DNA from: Emcibacter sp.
GTDB taxonomy: Bacteria > Pseudomonadota > Alphaproteobacteria > Sphingomonadales > Emcibacteraceae
Direction: 5' to 3'
Length of the DNA stretch: 64,000 nucleotides
NCBI GenBank assembly: GCA_021647465.1
Contig: JAKIUQ010000002.1
Location: 62,001 to 126,000, forward strand
Position 1 is the first letter of the stretch, and the number at the start of each line of letters is the position of its first letter. The position numbers and the translations under genes were made by a program. This document shows, piece by piece, positions 55,504 to 64,000 of this stretch. Under the pieces are notes generated by a model. The model saw only the letters and a program-made list of their open reading frames with translations, searched no databases and was not told the DNA's origin.

Positions 55504-56238
55504 CTAGATTTTAGGCGGCTGGCCTTTGCGCAGCCATCCGGTGATCGCATAACGTGCGCCCCCGGCATGGGGAACCACATAGCTTACGGAATGTTTCTGT
55601 GGTATTTTAAGGATATTCAGCGCATTGAAACTGGGCGTTATGCCTTGGCTGATATGGCCATCATCGTCAATGAATTGCAGAATGCCGCCCCAGTCCGGTC
55701 GCCAGTTAGGGGTCAAATTCATCACCATGGCGACAAGCCGGTTCTTGCCGCCAACATCATCGCTGTGATCGGAAAGAAAATGCCCTGCTCTATATTGGGT
55801 GCATTGGGAATCTGAAAAACTGGCCTCTTTAAAACCCGTGATCGCCCGCATGAAATCCAGATATTCTTCTGAATTTACGAAATCCAGATATTGATTGATA
55901 TACAGATGCTGATTTAACTTTTGCTCACGGGCATCGGACAAAGAATAGGCATTGAAGATATATTGAAAATCATATTTTGCCTTTTCATTGATATGGGTAT
56001 TGAGCAAATGTCGTTGAACATCATCCATGGCGTCAATTTGAATTTGATGGAGGGTATAGCCTTTTTCGCCATCGTTAAAATTACTTTGCCAAGGGACATC
56101 GTTTTTTAATGCTTCATACAGTTTCTGGGCAGATTCCGGCGTTAATATTTCAGGAATATGCACGCGCCCGACATTTTGAAATATTTTAGAGAATTTCTCG
56201 ATATCCAAATTAGGGTTTAATTGAATGGTTTGGGACAC
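55504..56238 (-). CDS. 2-oxoglutarate/Fe(II)-dependent oxygenase (244 aa)
   Basis: The iron triad is visible as HSDD (HxD) in AGHFLSDHSDDVGGKNR and the distal His in PQKHSVSYV, with the 2-oxoglutarate-binding Arg in ARYAITGWLR. DWGGILQFIDDDG between them is typical of the prolyl-hydroxylase-like (SM-20/Ofd1) group. Bacterial relatives hydroxylate proline or other residues in proteins or free amino acids, using oxygen and 2-oxoglutarate. No substrate candidate stands out nearby; the ABM protein gene upstream on the same strand (24 bases) may be co-transcribed. Confidence 0.88.
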   Translation of the reverse strand: MSQTIQLNPNLDIEKFSKIFQNVGRVHIPEILTPESAQKLYEALKNDVPWQSNFNDGEKGYTLHQIQIDAMDDVQRHLLNTHINEKAKYDFQYIFNAYSLSDAREQKLNQHLYINQYLDFVNSEEYLDFMRAITGFKEASFSDSQCTQYRAGHFLSDHSDDVGGKNRLVAMVMNLTPNWRPDWGGILQFIDDDGHISQGITPSFNALNILKIPQKHSVSYVVPHAGGARYAITGWLRKGQPPKI

Positions 56239-56262
56239 GTTACGGTTTCCTCGTTGTTTTTA

Positions 56263-56580
56263 CTATATTTGATAAGAATATTCTCGTTCGACTTTTGCGA
56301 TGCGGGTGGTGTAGCTTTTGTACCATTTTTCTCGGCCCAGTTTTTGGGCTGTCAAATGGTCGGCTCTATTTTTCCAGTTCTTGATGCTGTCAAGGTCTTT
56401 CCAGTATGAAATGGATATGCCCCTATCCCCTTCCTGAGTACTCTCAAAGCCAATATAGCCGGGTTGATCTGCCGCTAATGCTGCCATATGTTCTGCTGTT
56501 TGGGCGTAACCTTGATTGTTATCTGTGCGAATACTCGTGAAAATCACAGCATAATAGGGCGGCAAAATTTTCGAAGTCAT
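56263..56580 (-). CDS. Antibiotic biosynthesis monooxygenase-like (ABM) domain protein (105 aa)
   Basis: The ferredoxin-like ABM fold is recognisable: YAVIFTSIRTDNNQGYAQTAEHM, a middle block PGYIGFESTQEGDRGISISYWKDLDSI, and WYKSYTTRIAKVERE. Small proteins of this kind are often haem-degrading or quinone monooxygenases, or stress proteins of unknown role. It reads in the same direction as the oxygenase gene downstream (24 bases apart), so a shared transcript is likely. Confidence 0.82.
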   Translation of the reverse strand: MTSKILPPYYAVIFTSIRTDNNQGYAQTAEHMAALAADQPGYIGFESTQEGDRGISISYWKDLDSIKNWKNRADHLTAQKLGREKWYKSYTTRIAKVEREYSYQI

Positions 56581-56662
56581 ATGAATATTCTCTCATATTT
56601 TTTCTATCATTACTCGCTCAAGATGATATAGAGTGTCTCTATTCAGGTAAAGGAAAATACTT

Positions 56663-57388
56663 ATGTCTATTTGGTCTTCAATCATTGGCGGTGCGGCCGG
56701 GGGTGCTATTCTGGGCGGGCCTATCGGGGCAATCATTGGGGCGCTCGCGGGTCATTATATTGGCAAAAAAATGGGTGAGGGCGGCGACTTAGAGACCGAT
56801 CAGGTCTCCTTTACCATTGGAGTGATCGCGTTAAGTGCAAAAATGGCCAAGGTCGACGGCCATGTGAGCCGTGAAGAGATTGACGCCTTCAAGCAGGCCT
56901 TCAAAGTGCCGGAAAGCGAGATGAAAAATGTCGCGCGTATATTCAATATGGCCCGAAAAGAAGCCACGGGATTTGAGCCTTATGCCCGGCAATTGGCCAA
57001 ATTATTCCGGGCCAAGCCGGCGATGCTTGAAGAATTGCTCGGCATATTATTTCATATCGCGCGGGCTGATGGCGTTATCCATCCGGCGGAATTGCAATTT
57101 TTGGCTGATGTATCGGCGATTTTTGGATTTTCTGCGGCGGAATTTGACCGGATCAGGGCTGAAAACCTTGGGCCGGACAAGGCGGATCCTTATGAAATAT
57201 TAGGCGTCAGCCGGGCGGCCACGGATAGGGAAATTAAATCGGCTTACCGTAAATTAATCAAGGAACATCATCCGGATCTATTGGCATCCCAAGGCTTGCC
57301 GCCTGAATTTATCGAGGTCGCCAACGAAAAGCTATCGGTGATTAATGTGGCCTTTGATCGCATCGAAAAAGAACGCGGCATGACATAG
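56663..57388 (+). CDS. DjlA-like TerB/J-domain cochaperone (241 aa)
   Basis: A glycine-zipper membrane segment lies at about residues 9-33 (GGAAGGAILGGPIGAIIGAL). A TerB-like domain follows (about 50-165, ALSAKMAKVDGHVSREEIDAFK, HIARADGVIHPAEL), then a C-terminal J domain (about 175-240, DPYEILGVSRAATDREIKSAYRKLIKEHHPDLL) with the HPD triad intact. This is the DjlA layout: an inner-membrane J protein that recruits DnaK. The downstream EamA gene starts 10 bases later. Confidence 0.93.
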   Translation: MSIWSSIIGGAAGGAILGGPIGAIIGALAGHYIGKKMGEGGDLETDQVSFTIGVIALSAKMAKVDGHVSREEIDAFKQAFKVPESEMKNVARIFNMARKEATGFEPYARQLAKLFRAKPAMLEELLGILFHIARADGVIHPAELQFLADVSAIFGFSAAEFDRIRAENLGPDKADPYEILGVSRAATDREIKSAYRKLIKEHHPDLLASQGLPPEFIEVANEKLSVINVAFDRIEKERGMT

Positions 57389-57398
57389 GGAGCGCGTT

Positions 57399-58283
57399 AT
57401 GCCAATCCATCATATTCTGTTCGCCTTTGTTGTATCCTTTGTCTGGGGCGTAAATTTTGTCGTGATGAAAATCGGGCTGGAGCATCTGTCGCCATTTTTG
57501 TTTATGGCCCTGCGGTTTGCTATTGTGTTCCTGATTTTATTTCCCTGGCTGCGCATTGTTAAAGGCAAAATGACGTTGATTTTTGCAGTTGGGCTTTGTT
57601 TGGGTGGGTTGCATTTTGCCTTTGCAATTATGGGGTTAAAGCTGGCCGAAAATGTAACGTCAATCATCATTATCGTGCAAATGCATGTGCCGCTTACGTT
57701 GATCATGGCGCATTTTCTTTTAAAGGAAAGGCTGAGCTATTGGCGGGGCAGCGGGATTGTCGTCGCCTTTATCGGGGTATTGATCATCTCCTTTGACCCC
57801 GCTATCATGCACGAACGTATTGCGATTATTGTTATTTTCGGCGCGACCATGCTTTATTCCATTGGGGCAATTCTAATGCGGCAGCTTCAGAATGTCGGGG
57901 TATTGAATACGCAGGCCTGGACGGCCATTTTCGGCGTTCCCATATTGCTCAGCCTGTCCCTTTTCATAGAGGCGGATCAACTGGAGCAAATCATGACGCT
58001 GAATATGGAAGGCTGGGGAGCGGTATTCTATACGGCGGTTTTGTCTTCTGTTGTGGGCTACGGCGGCATGAATTTTCTGCTGAAACGTCATCCTGTGCCG
58101 TTGATTGCCCCGATTTTCCTCAGCACGCCATTGTTCGCAACCGCCGCCGCTGTTATGGTCTTCGATGAAGTTCTGACCACGCGGTTCTATATTGGCACCA
58201 GTTTAACCCTGATTGGCCTGGCGGTTATTCATCTGCGCGACTGGTGGAAAAAACGTCAAATAGTGCAGGAGCTACTGCCATGA
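57399..58283 (+). CDS. EamA/DMT-superfamily transporter (294 aa)
   Basis: Ten hydrophobic helices in two repeats of five, each with the EamA pattern. FVWGVNFVVMKIGLEHLSPFLFMALRF opens the first half, and LLKRHPVPLIAPIFLSTPLFATAAAVMVFDE lies in the second. The family exports amino acids, sugars or drugs. It lies between the DjlA-like gene and the amidase gene, and its stop overlaps the amidase start (ATGA). The substrate is not predictable. Confidence 0.9.
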   Translation: MPIHHILFAFVVSFVWGVNFVVMKIGLEHLSPFLFMALRFAIVFLILFPWLRIVKGKMTLIFAVGLCLGGLHFAFAIMGLKLAENVTSIIIIVQMHVPLTLIMAHFLLKERLSYWRGSGIVVAFIGVLIISFDPAIMHERIAIIVIFGATMLYSIGAILMRQLQNVGVLNTQAWTAIFGVPILLSLSLFIEADQLEQIMTLNMEGWGAVFYTAVLSSVVGYGGMNFLLKRHPVPLIAPIFLSTPLFATAAAVMVFDEVLTTRFYIGTSLTLIGLAVIHLRDWWKKRQIVQELLP

Positions 58284-58996
58284 TATCTTATCTGTCGCCC
58301 AATTATAACGATCGTCCTGAAGGCTCTGAAATTAAATATCTGATCCTGCATTATACCGGTATGCATACGGGCAAGGCGGCGTTGGACAGGCTGTGTGATG
58401 AGGCAGCCAAAGTCAGCGCCCATTATCTGATCGAAGAGGATGGCCGTGTATTTCCACTGGTGCCGGAGGATAAACGCGCGTGGCATGCGGGACGATCCTC
58501 ATGGGAGGGGGAACGCGATATTAACGGCCATTCTATCGGGGTTGAACTGGTAAACCCCGGTCACGACAGCCCGGGTTACAAAGGGGATTACCGGCCTTTT
58601 CCCGAAGCGCAAATGACGGCATTGATTGAGCTTTGCCATGGTATTTTAACGCGCCATGATATAAAGCCGTGGCATGTTCTTGGCCATTCAGATGTCGCCC
58701 CGACCCGAAAATGTGATCCGGGCGAGCTGTTTGACTGGCAAAGACTGGCAGAGGCTGGAATAGGGCTCTGGCCTTCCAATGTGGGTAAAAAACAGTCAAT
58801 TGCGGGCAATGCGGCCTCTTTTCAAGAGAGGTTATCTCTTTATGGCTATGAGTTAGGCGGGCATAAGGATTTTCCGGCACAGCGGATTGTCACGGCTTTT
58901 CAACGCCATTTCCGGCCCGCCGATATCAACGGGGATATTGATGATGAATGTCGCCAGATTTTGGATGATCTTCTGATCATCAAGGCCTTAACATAA
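58280..58996 (+). CDS. N-acetylmuramoyl-L-alanine amidase, AmiD-like (238 aa)
   Basis: An Amidase_2 domain covers about residues 1-165: ILHYTG with the first zinc His, VSAHYLIEEDGRVFPLVPEDKRAWHAG, SIGVELVNPG, and HVLGHSDVAPTRKCDPG with the second His and the Cys/Asp side. The last 55 residues look like a peptidoglycan-binding domain (FQERLSLYGYELGG). It would cleave the MurNAc-L-Ala amide in murein or anhydro-muropeptides. The ATG at 58280 has CAGGAG about nine bases before it and overlaps the EamA stop. No signal peptide is visible at this start, so cytoplasmic recycling (AmpD-like use) is possible. Confidence 0.9.
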   Translation: MISYLSPNYNDRPEGSEIKYLILHYTGMHTGKAALDRLCDEAAKVSAHYLIEEDGRVFPLVPEDKRAWHAGRSSWEGERDINGHSIGVELVNPGHDSPGYKGDYRPFPEAQMTALIELCHGILTRHDIKPWHVLGHSDVAPTRKCDPGELFDWQRLAEAGIGLWPSNVGKKQSIAGNAASFQERLSLYGYELGGHKDFPAQRIVTAFQRHFRPADINGDIDDECRQILDDLLIIKALT

Positions 58997-59003
58997 ATTA
59001 CGC

Positions 59004-59210
59004 TTAATTTTCCGGTTCAAGAGTATCATTCGTGTGCTGGGCTTTTGTGGTATCAGGCAGCAAGCCTTCGGGCAGCGTATCCAGTGTTTTTTCAGTATTG
59101 GGCCCGGCGGGGCCATGTTCAAAAAGATATTCATCATCCCCGGAACACCCTGTTGTGAAACTTGTTATCATTCCGGCCAGAAGCAGTGTTTTAAGGGTAT
59201 TTCCAGTCAT
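59004..59210 (-). CDS. Small lipoprotein of unknown function (68 aa)
   Basis: From the ATG at 59210 the protein has a short positively started hydrophobic segment and a lipobox-like FTTGC at residue 22, then about 45 polar residues rich in Thr, Pro, Asp and Glu. It resembles small LptM-type (YifL-like) lipoproteins in size, but I cannot assign it. A longer frame exists to 59294 without a signal sequence at its start. It converges with the amidase gene. Confidence 0.6.
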   Translation of the reverse strand: MTGNTLKTLLLAGMITSFTTGCSGDDEYLFEHGPAGPNTEKTLDTLPEGLLPDTTKAQHTNDTLEPEN

Positions 59211-59400
59211 ATATAGATCCCGTTTAAAAATGATATGTTCAGGTTGATTATTAATTATTTTTCGCAATGTGCCCGAGTTTCGCGCGGAAGGCAAGCCGAG
59301 GATCTAATTTATCAAGAATTATCGTTAACATTAAAGCTTTATCAATATTATTAGTATATTTTTTAATATGATGCCTTGGTTTTGGCTTTAGGGAGCAATA

Positions 59401-59757
59401 ATGTCGGTTTCGTCTAATATAAAAGATTCGGAAAAAATTAGCAGTATCAAGCTTGGCTTGGCTTGTATGCGGAGTACGAAAAGGCGAACGGTTGTTTGGC
59501 CGGCCACTCTTTATGTGGTGGATTTCGAATTCAGGGCAATGCTGTATGATATTTCTCTGGGCGGGATGCGTTTGAAGCTGCCCCTGCCGCTCGCGCGGGG
59601 CGCGGAAGCCAGGGTCAAAATCAAAAATAAAGTTGTTTTGAACACAAGAGTTGTGTGGTGCGCCGGTGAATTTATCGGATTGAAATTCTGTGACCCTGTC
59701 GAGGTCGTCAGCAAGGCGCTCGGGGAATTATCTGCGGGCCTCGACGACATAAAATAA
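59401..59757 (+). CDS. PilZ-domain protein (118 aa)
   Basis: The c-di-GMP-binding motifs are present: RSTKRR (RxxxR) near residues 24-29 and YDISLGGMRL (D/NxSxxG) near 49-58, followed by the PilZ beta-barrel (ARVKIKNKVVLNTRVVWCAG, FIGLKFCDP). Such single-domain proteins bind cyclic di-GMP and pass the signal to partner proteins that control motility or the cell surface. Two more PilZ genes follow at 63513 and 63891. Confidence 0.9.
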   Translation: MSVSSNIKDSEKISSIKLGLACMRSTKRRTVVWPATLYVVDFEFRAMLYDISLGGMRLKLPLPLARGAEARVKIKNKVVLNTRVVWCAGEFIGLKFCDPVEVVSKALGELSAGLDDIK

Positions 59758-59770
59758 AAAAATATTTTTT

Positions 59771-59787
59771 CGGAAAATTCCGTTTTT
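59771..59787 (+). terminator. Weak intrinsic terminator after the PilZ gene
   Basis: CGGA-AAAT-TCCG followed by TTTTT forms a short stem with a U tract, 14 bases after the PilZ stop and about 40 bases before rnpB. Confidence 0.4.
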
Positions 59788-59824
59788 ACTGTTTTTTATC
59801 TTAAAATTAGACTATTCACACCCT

Positions 59825-60227
<403 letters not shown>

Positions 60228-60243
60228 ATTTTTTAAGGGGGAT

Positions 60244-60501
60244 TTAGAATCTTCGCCCAACAGGCTTTATAAATTCATATTCTTTTACTTCACTGATCTT
60301 ATCTATGATAAAACCTTTACGCTCGGGATGTTTTTTGCGCACCATGTCTATAACATCACTCTCGGTTTCAGCTTCATAAGTAAGAAAATGCAAATGCGCC
60401 CATTCACGATTATAGTTTGGATGAGATTTATTTTGTTTATCCAGTTCCCGAACCTGTTCATTATAAATCGAAACTTCAAAGCGCTTAAGTTTTTCAGCCA
60501 T
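60244..60501 (-). CDS. Conserved-looking small protein of unknown function (85 aa)
   Basis: I do not recognise a family. The protein is soluble, rich in Lys and Glu, with an alternating pattern: RFEVSIYNEQVREL, AHLHFLTYEAETESDVIDMV, HPERKGFIIDKI. No signal or membrane segment is seen. It lies directly after rnpB on the opposite strand and shares no operon with neighbours. A ferredoxin-like alpha/beta fold is possible. Confidence 0.6.
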   Translation of the reverse strand: MAEKLKRFEVSIYNEQVRELDKQNKSHPNYNREWAHLHFLTYEAETESDVIDMVRKKHPERKGFIIDKISEVKEYEFIKPVGRRF

Positions 60502-60605
60502 TAATCTTCATTTCCTTAGAACCATATACTGCTTATGAATTTTATTGGATTTTACTTAAGTTAACTTTAATAATTCATAAAATGTGATTTATTTTGGCCA
60601 TTTTT

Positions 60606-61052
60606 TTATGAATTAGGGGATGTTTTTACATCATAAGAAACAGGTAAAATAGTGGCCAGCGCGGTGGCGACATGGTTTTCCGTCCCATCTTCTGTGATGG
60701 CATAAACATCAGAACGGCTGATAACCTGTCTCCTGCCGACGCGCACCACATATCCCTTGCCAATGAAATGTTTGCCAATGGCCGGGGCAAGGAAATTTAT
60801 TTTATATTCTTGTGTCACAACCTCCCCGACTTCCGTGGCGGCGGCAATAGCGCAGACATTGTCGGCAAGAAATCCCACCACGCCGCCATGAAGGAAGCCA
60901 TGTTGTTGGGTTAACTCTTTTGAATAGGGGACTTCTAATTGGGCGTAGCCTTTTTCAAGACGGGTGAGCGTTACATTGATTAAGGCCGAGAAAGGCTGAT
61001 GCAGCATAATGTCGGTTAACTGCGCCTTTAATTTTTCAAGCGGGCTGGTCAT
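60606..61052 (-). CDS. PaaI-type hotdog-fold thioesterase (148 aa)
   Basis: The single hotdog domain has the family signature HGFLHGGVVGFLADNVCAIAA near residues 50-70, and strands such as TQEYKINFLAPAIGKHFIGKGYVVRVGRRQ. Members hydrolyse acyl- or phenylacetyl-CoA type thioesters in the cytoplasm. It stands alone, divergent from the DPP IV-type peptidase gene. The substrate is not evident from the sequence. Confidence 0.9.
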   Translation of the reverse strand: MTSPLEKLKAQLTDIMLHQPFSALINVTLTRLEKGYAQLEVPYSKELTQQHGFLHGGVVGFLADNVCAIAAATEVGEVVTQEYKINFLAPAIGKHFIGKGYVVRVGRRQVISRSDVYAITEDGTENHVATALATILPVSYDVKTSPNS

Positions 61053-61133
61053 GATATTTCTCTTTAGATTGTGGTCTTTGTTTTGACCTTATGGTAAAAG
61101 AGGCCGCGTTAAAATAAAAAAAAGGGATGATTA

Positions 61134-63386
61134 ATGTATTTTCTGAAATCTGTATTCTTCTTTGTTATGGGAACCGGCCTGTTTGTTACCAATTCATTTT
61201 CGGAACAGGAAGGCTCTTCCTATCAGACAAAGGATAAAAACCTTTCAATAGAGCGGATGACCACAAGCCCGGCGCTTGGCGGAAGTTCTCCGCGAAATGT
61301 CAAATTCTCTCCCGATGGGACGCGTGTCACATTCCTGCGGCCCAGCGCGGTTGATTATAAAATTCTGGATTTATGGGAATATAACCTGAAGGACAAAAGC
61401 GTTCGGTTGTTGGTAGCGGCTTCCTCGATCGTGCGCGGGGAAGAAAAATTGTCGCAGGTCGAGCGCGCGCGGCGGGAACGGATGCGTATCACGAGCCGCG
61501 GTATCGTGTCTTACAGCTGGTCAAAGGATGGTCAAAAATTGCTTTTCCCCCTGGGCGGCGATTTATATCAATATGCCCTTGAAGGCGGCAAGGTGGCCCG
61601 CCTGACCAGCTCGGAAGATTTTGAAACCGACAGTCGTTTTTCGCCCCGGGGGAATTATGTATCTTATATTCTGGATCATAATATTCATGTGGTTGACGTT
61701 GCATCCGGCAAAGCCCGCCAGCTGACAACATCCCCGTCGCCAACCATTAAAAACGGCAGCGCTGAATTCATTGCCATGGAAGAACTGGATCGGGATACCG
61801 GCTATTGGTGGTCGCCGAATGAGAAATATATCGCCTTTATTCAGTTTGATGAGGCGCCGGTGGAAATTGGTCAGCGTTATGAAGTCAATCGGGATGACTT
61901 TAAACTGCTGCAGGAACGCTATCCGCGTGCGGGCACCAATAATGTTACGCTTAAACTTGGCATTATGACCGTTAAAACCGGTAAGGTGAAATGGGTAGAT
62001 CTTGGCAAAGATCAGGATATTTATCTGGCGCGGGTGAAATGGCTGCCGGATAATAGCGGAGTGTTTTTTCAGCGGCTCAATCGGGCTCAGGACAGGCTTG
62101 ACCTGATTTTTGCGGATGTAAAAACGGCTAAAGTCAGGCCTGTTTTGACCGAAACGTCGAAATATTGGGTTAATTTGCAGCATAATCTGGAATTCATCAG
62201 AGATGGCAAAGAGTTTGTCTGGGCATCGGAGCGCAATGGCTTCAACCATCTTTATCATTATAAAGCTGATGGCACGTTAATGGGGCAGTTGACGGACGGC
62301 GACTGGGTAGTGACCGAGATATTGCAAATTGACGAGGCCGCAGGAGAATTATATTTCTCCGGCCATGCGGATACACCAATTGAGCATCATTTATATAGGG
62401 TAAAATTATCAGATAAAAAAGTGACGCGGCCCCTGCGCCTGTCCAAAGCCAAAGGATGGCACAAGTTTGTTTTTTCAGAAGGCGCGAATGATTATATAGA
62501 TTATTTTTCTGATCCCGGCACGCCGGAACAGGTCTCAATCCGCAATAGCGCAGGCGATCTTTTGTCATGGATTGATGAGAATGCCTTGACGCAAGGCCAC
62601 CCTTATTTCCCCTATATGGCAGAACATATCATGCCGGAATTCGGGTATTTCAAAGGCCCAAGCGGTGATGACCTTCATTACCGTATCTATAAGCCGTCTC
62701 ATATGATAGAGGGGCAAAAATATCCGGTGATCTTTGCTTTGTATGGCGGGCCTCTTGTCCAGCGGGCCACGCGCGCCTGGGGGGATCCTTTTCACCAGAT
62801 TCTGGCACAAAGTGGCTATATCGTTTTCACGCTTGATAATCGGGGCAGCGCAAGGCGCGGTACTGAGTTTGAAGGCGCGCTTTATCGCCAATTGGGCAGG
62901 GTTGAGGTCGAAGATCAGGTGGCCGGCGCAGAATTCCTGAAACAATTTGATTATGTAGACCCGGATCGTATCGGGGTACAGGGTCATAGCTACGGCGGCT
63001 ATATCGTGCTCATGTCATTGTTTCAGGCACCGGAAATATTTAAAGTCGGCGTATCCAGCGCGCCGGTAACCGAGTGGCGTCTGTATGACACCGCTTATAC
63101 CGAACGTTACCTTGGCCTGCCGGACAAGAACAAGGCGGGCTATGATAACAGCAGTGTTTTTCCCTTTGTGAAAGGCCTGAAAGGTAAATTGCTGCTTATT
63201 CATGGCATGGCCGACGATAATGTGATCTTTAACAACAGCAGTATGTTGCTGGATGAGTTACAGAAAAATGCCCAGCAATTTGATTTTATGGCCTATCCCG
63301 GACAGACTCACAGAATTGGCAGCGATAAAATGCGCAAACGTCATTTTCTGAATTTAATAAAACGTTATTTTGATGAAAATTTATAG
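61134..63386 (+). CDS. S9B dipeptidyl peptidase IV-type serine peptidase (750 aa)
   Basis: A signal peptide (about 1-23) is followed by an eight-bladed propeller and a C-terminal alpha/beta hydrolase. The catalytic Ser is in GVQGHSYGGYIV, the Asp in HGMADDNVIF and the His in PGQTHRIG. The paired acidic residues that hold the substrate amino terminus are in AEFIAMEELDRDTGYWW, a feature of the DPP IV branch. It removes dipeptides, usually X-Pro or X-Ala, in the periplasm. The gene stands alone and follows 47-70 bases of promoter-like AT-rich DNA. Confidence 0.94.
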   Translation: MYFLKSVFFFVMGTGLFVTNSFSEQEGSSYQTKDKNLSIERMTTSPALGGSSPRNVKFSPDGTRVTFLRPSAVDYKILDLWEYNLKDKSVRLLVAASSIVRGEEKLSQVERARRERMRITSRGIVSYSWSKDGQKLLFPLGGDLYQYALEGGKVARLTSSEDFETDSRFSPRGNYVSYILDHNIHVVDVASGKARQLTTSPSPTIKNGSAEFIAMEELDRDTGYWWSPNEKYIAFIQFDEAPVEIGQRYEVNRDDFKLLQERYPRAGTNNVTLKLGIMTVKTGKVKWVDLGKDQDIYLARVKWLPDNSGVFFQRLNRAQDRLDLIFADVKTAKVRPVLTETSKYWVNLQHNLEFIRDGKEFVWASERNGFNHLYHYKADGTLMGQLTDGDWVVTEILQIDEAAGELYFSGHADTPIEHHLYRVKLSDKKVTRPLRLSKAKGWHKFVFSEGANDYIDYFSDPGTPEQVSIRNSAGDLLSWIDENALTQGHPYFPYMAEHIMPEFGYFKGPSGDDLHYRIYKPSHMIEGQKYPVIFALYGGPLVQRATRAWGDPFHQILAQSGYIVFTLDNRGSARRGTEFEGALYRQLGRVEVEDQVAGAEFLKQFDYVDPDRIGVQGHSYGGYIVLMSLFQAPEIFKVGVSSAPVTEWRLYDTAYTERYLGLPDKNKAGYDNSSVFPFVKGLKGKLLLIHGMADDNVIFNNSSMLLDELQKNAQQFDFMAYPGQTHRIGSDKMRKRHFLNLIKRYFDENL

Positions 63387-63512
63387 CGTTATGATGGTCT
63401 GCTTATGTGCGGGAATTTCCTTTAGATTTTGTTAAGATTAATGGGTTAATTTGGCAAAGGCAGGATAAAATGCTATAAAGCTATCCCCCCTGAGGAATGG
63501 GAATAAATGTGA

Positions 63513-63845
63513 ATGACCAAAGATGATATGATGAACAAAGGTGTGAAAGCTGTCATAAACTCCATGCGCAAGCATAACAGGAGAACCGTCGTTCAGCCGG
63601 TAACATTGGGCATTGGAAGTTTTACTTTTGATTGTACGGCATATGATGTGTCCCTTGGCGGTATTCGGTTGAAAGTTGATATCCCCATTGAGAGGGGGGC
63701 GGGCGTCTATATACAGCTTAAAAACAAGCTGAAACAAACGGCCAAAGTCATTTGGTTCGCAGATGGTTTTATGGGGCTTCGGTTTATGGATAATCCTGAA
63801 AAAGTGAAAGTTGGTTTGGGTAACCTTTCTAATGGGTTAAGTTAG
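63513..63845 (+). CDS. PilZ-domain protein (110 aa)
   Basis: RKHNRR (RxxxR) near residues 19-24 and YDVSLGGIRL (DxSxxG) near 44-53 form the cyclic di-GMP site, followed by the PilZ barrel strands. It is similar in length and layout to the PilZ protein at 59401 and is probably a paralogue. The ATG at 63513 has no strong ribosome site; the ATG at 63528 is an alternative. The next PilZ gene starts 45 bases downstream. Confidence 0.88.
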   Translation: MTKDDMMNKGVKAVINSMRKHNRRTVVQPVTLGIGSFTFDCTAYDVSLGGIRLKVDIPIERGAGVYIQLKNKLKQTAKVIWFADGFMGLRFMDNPEKVKVGLGNLSNGLS

Positions 63846-63890
63846 GCTAACGGATTTAGTTAAAAAATTGTTTTTGAGTATGGAGTATGT

Positions 63891-64000
63891 ATGAGTAACT
63901 TGAATAAAGAAAATGACGCTGAAGCGGGCGTTATTCGCAGGCGTTTTTCACGGCAACCCGTATTGTTGAAAGCCGTTCTGGATACGGGGCATTATGAGTT
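63891..64000 (+). CDS. Third PilZ-domain protein, cut by the right edge
   Basis: The ATG at 63891 has GGAG five bases upstream and opens a frame that runs off the window. The visible part includes RRRFSRQPVLLKAVLDTGHYE, in which RRFSR fits the RxxxR cyclic di-GMP motif and the following strand matches the PilZ start. Three PilZ genes therefore lie within 4.6 kb. Confidence 0.65.
   Translation, partial: MSNLNKENDAEAGVIRRRFSRQPVLLKAVLDTGHYE

Noticed and set aside
61134..63386. Lasso-peptide isopeptidase linked to the FecI/FecR/TBDR set
   Set aside because: The S9 protein is 26 kb from that row, stands alone and has the Glu-Glu motif of dipeptidyl peptidase IV; no lasso precursor or maturation genes are seen.

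Overview
The window looks like chromosomal DNA of a free-living, probably marine, alphaproteobacterium. It holds four TonB-dependent receptors (TBDRs), a FecI/FecR pair, a bacterial type A RNase P RNA, PilZ proteins and a NirBD/NasA nitrate-assimilation cluster with sigma-54 promoters. By eye the GC content is just under 50 percent. I cannot assign a genus; a TBDR-rich lineage such as Kordiimonadales, Emcibacterales or Sphingomonadales would fit.

Region 1 (1-9.7 kb, all + strand) is a catabolic cluster. It holds a TBDR cut by the window edge, a small exported protein, a DoxX-like membrane protein, a GST, a fumarylacetoacetate-hydrolase-fold enzyme, a cupin, a second TBDR, a Dabb protein, a MatB-like (methyl)malonyl-CoA synthetase and a protein close to methylmalonyl-CoA decarboxylase. 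Together they suggest uptake of an organic compound, isomerisation and C-C hydrolysis, and activation plus decarboxylation of a malonate-type fragment. A perfect 22-bp palindrome lies before the second TBDR.

Region 2 (9.76-34.84 kb, all + strand) is the most unusual part. A FecI sigma factor and FecR anti-sigma precede a 1194-residue STN-type TBDR. After it come two exported proteins with degenerate retropepsin-like repeats, a DUF4175-like membrane protein with a very lysine-rich tail, a MoxR ATPase, a DUF58 protein, two von Willebrand/BatA-type membrane proteins, a 2194-residue exported TPR-type protein and an M16 metallopeptidase. The genes overlap or lie within a few tens of bases of each other. 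The same two-box motif (TTGTCCCG, 15 bases, ACGTC) occurs before fecI and before the TBDR, and is the probable FecI-type promoter. I read the region as one surface-signalled envelope system that may take up and process a polypeptide.

Region 3 (34.86-37.7 kb) is an insertion-sequence graveyard (IS630, IS6 and IS21 remnants) around a Fic protein. Matching IS630 and IS21 remnants recur at 54.1-54.56 kb, so the 35.3-54.3 kb block is bracketed by IS debris.

Region 4 (37.8-44.9 kb) holds a DASS anion symporter, a TBDR, an HMG-CoA-lyase-like enzyme translationally coupled to a class III CoA-transferase, and a divergent LysR regulator. It is probably a branched dicarboxylate or hydroxyacid module. 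Region 5 (45-54 kb) is nitrate assimilation: a NarK-type transporter and a fused PP2C-phosphatase/protein kinase on the - strand, and nirB-nirD-nasA on the + strand. Each operon has its own sigma-54 -24/-12 element in the shared 414-bp gap.

Region 6 (54.9-64 kb) is ordinary chromosome: a lytic-transglycosylase lipoprotein, a 2OG-Fe(II) oxygenase, an ABM protein, a DjlA-like cochaperone, an EamA exporter, an AmiD-like amidase, a small lipoprotein, rnpB, a hotdog thioesterase, a DPP IV-type peptidase and three small PilZ proteins, the last cut by the window edge.
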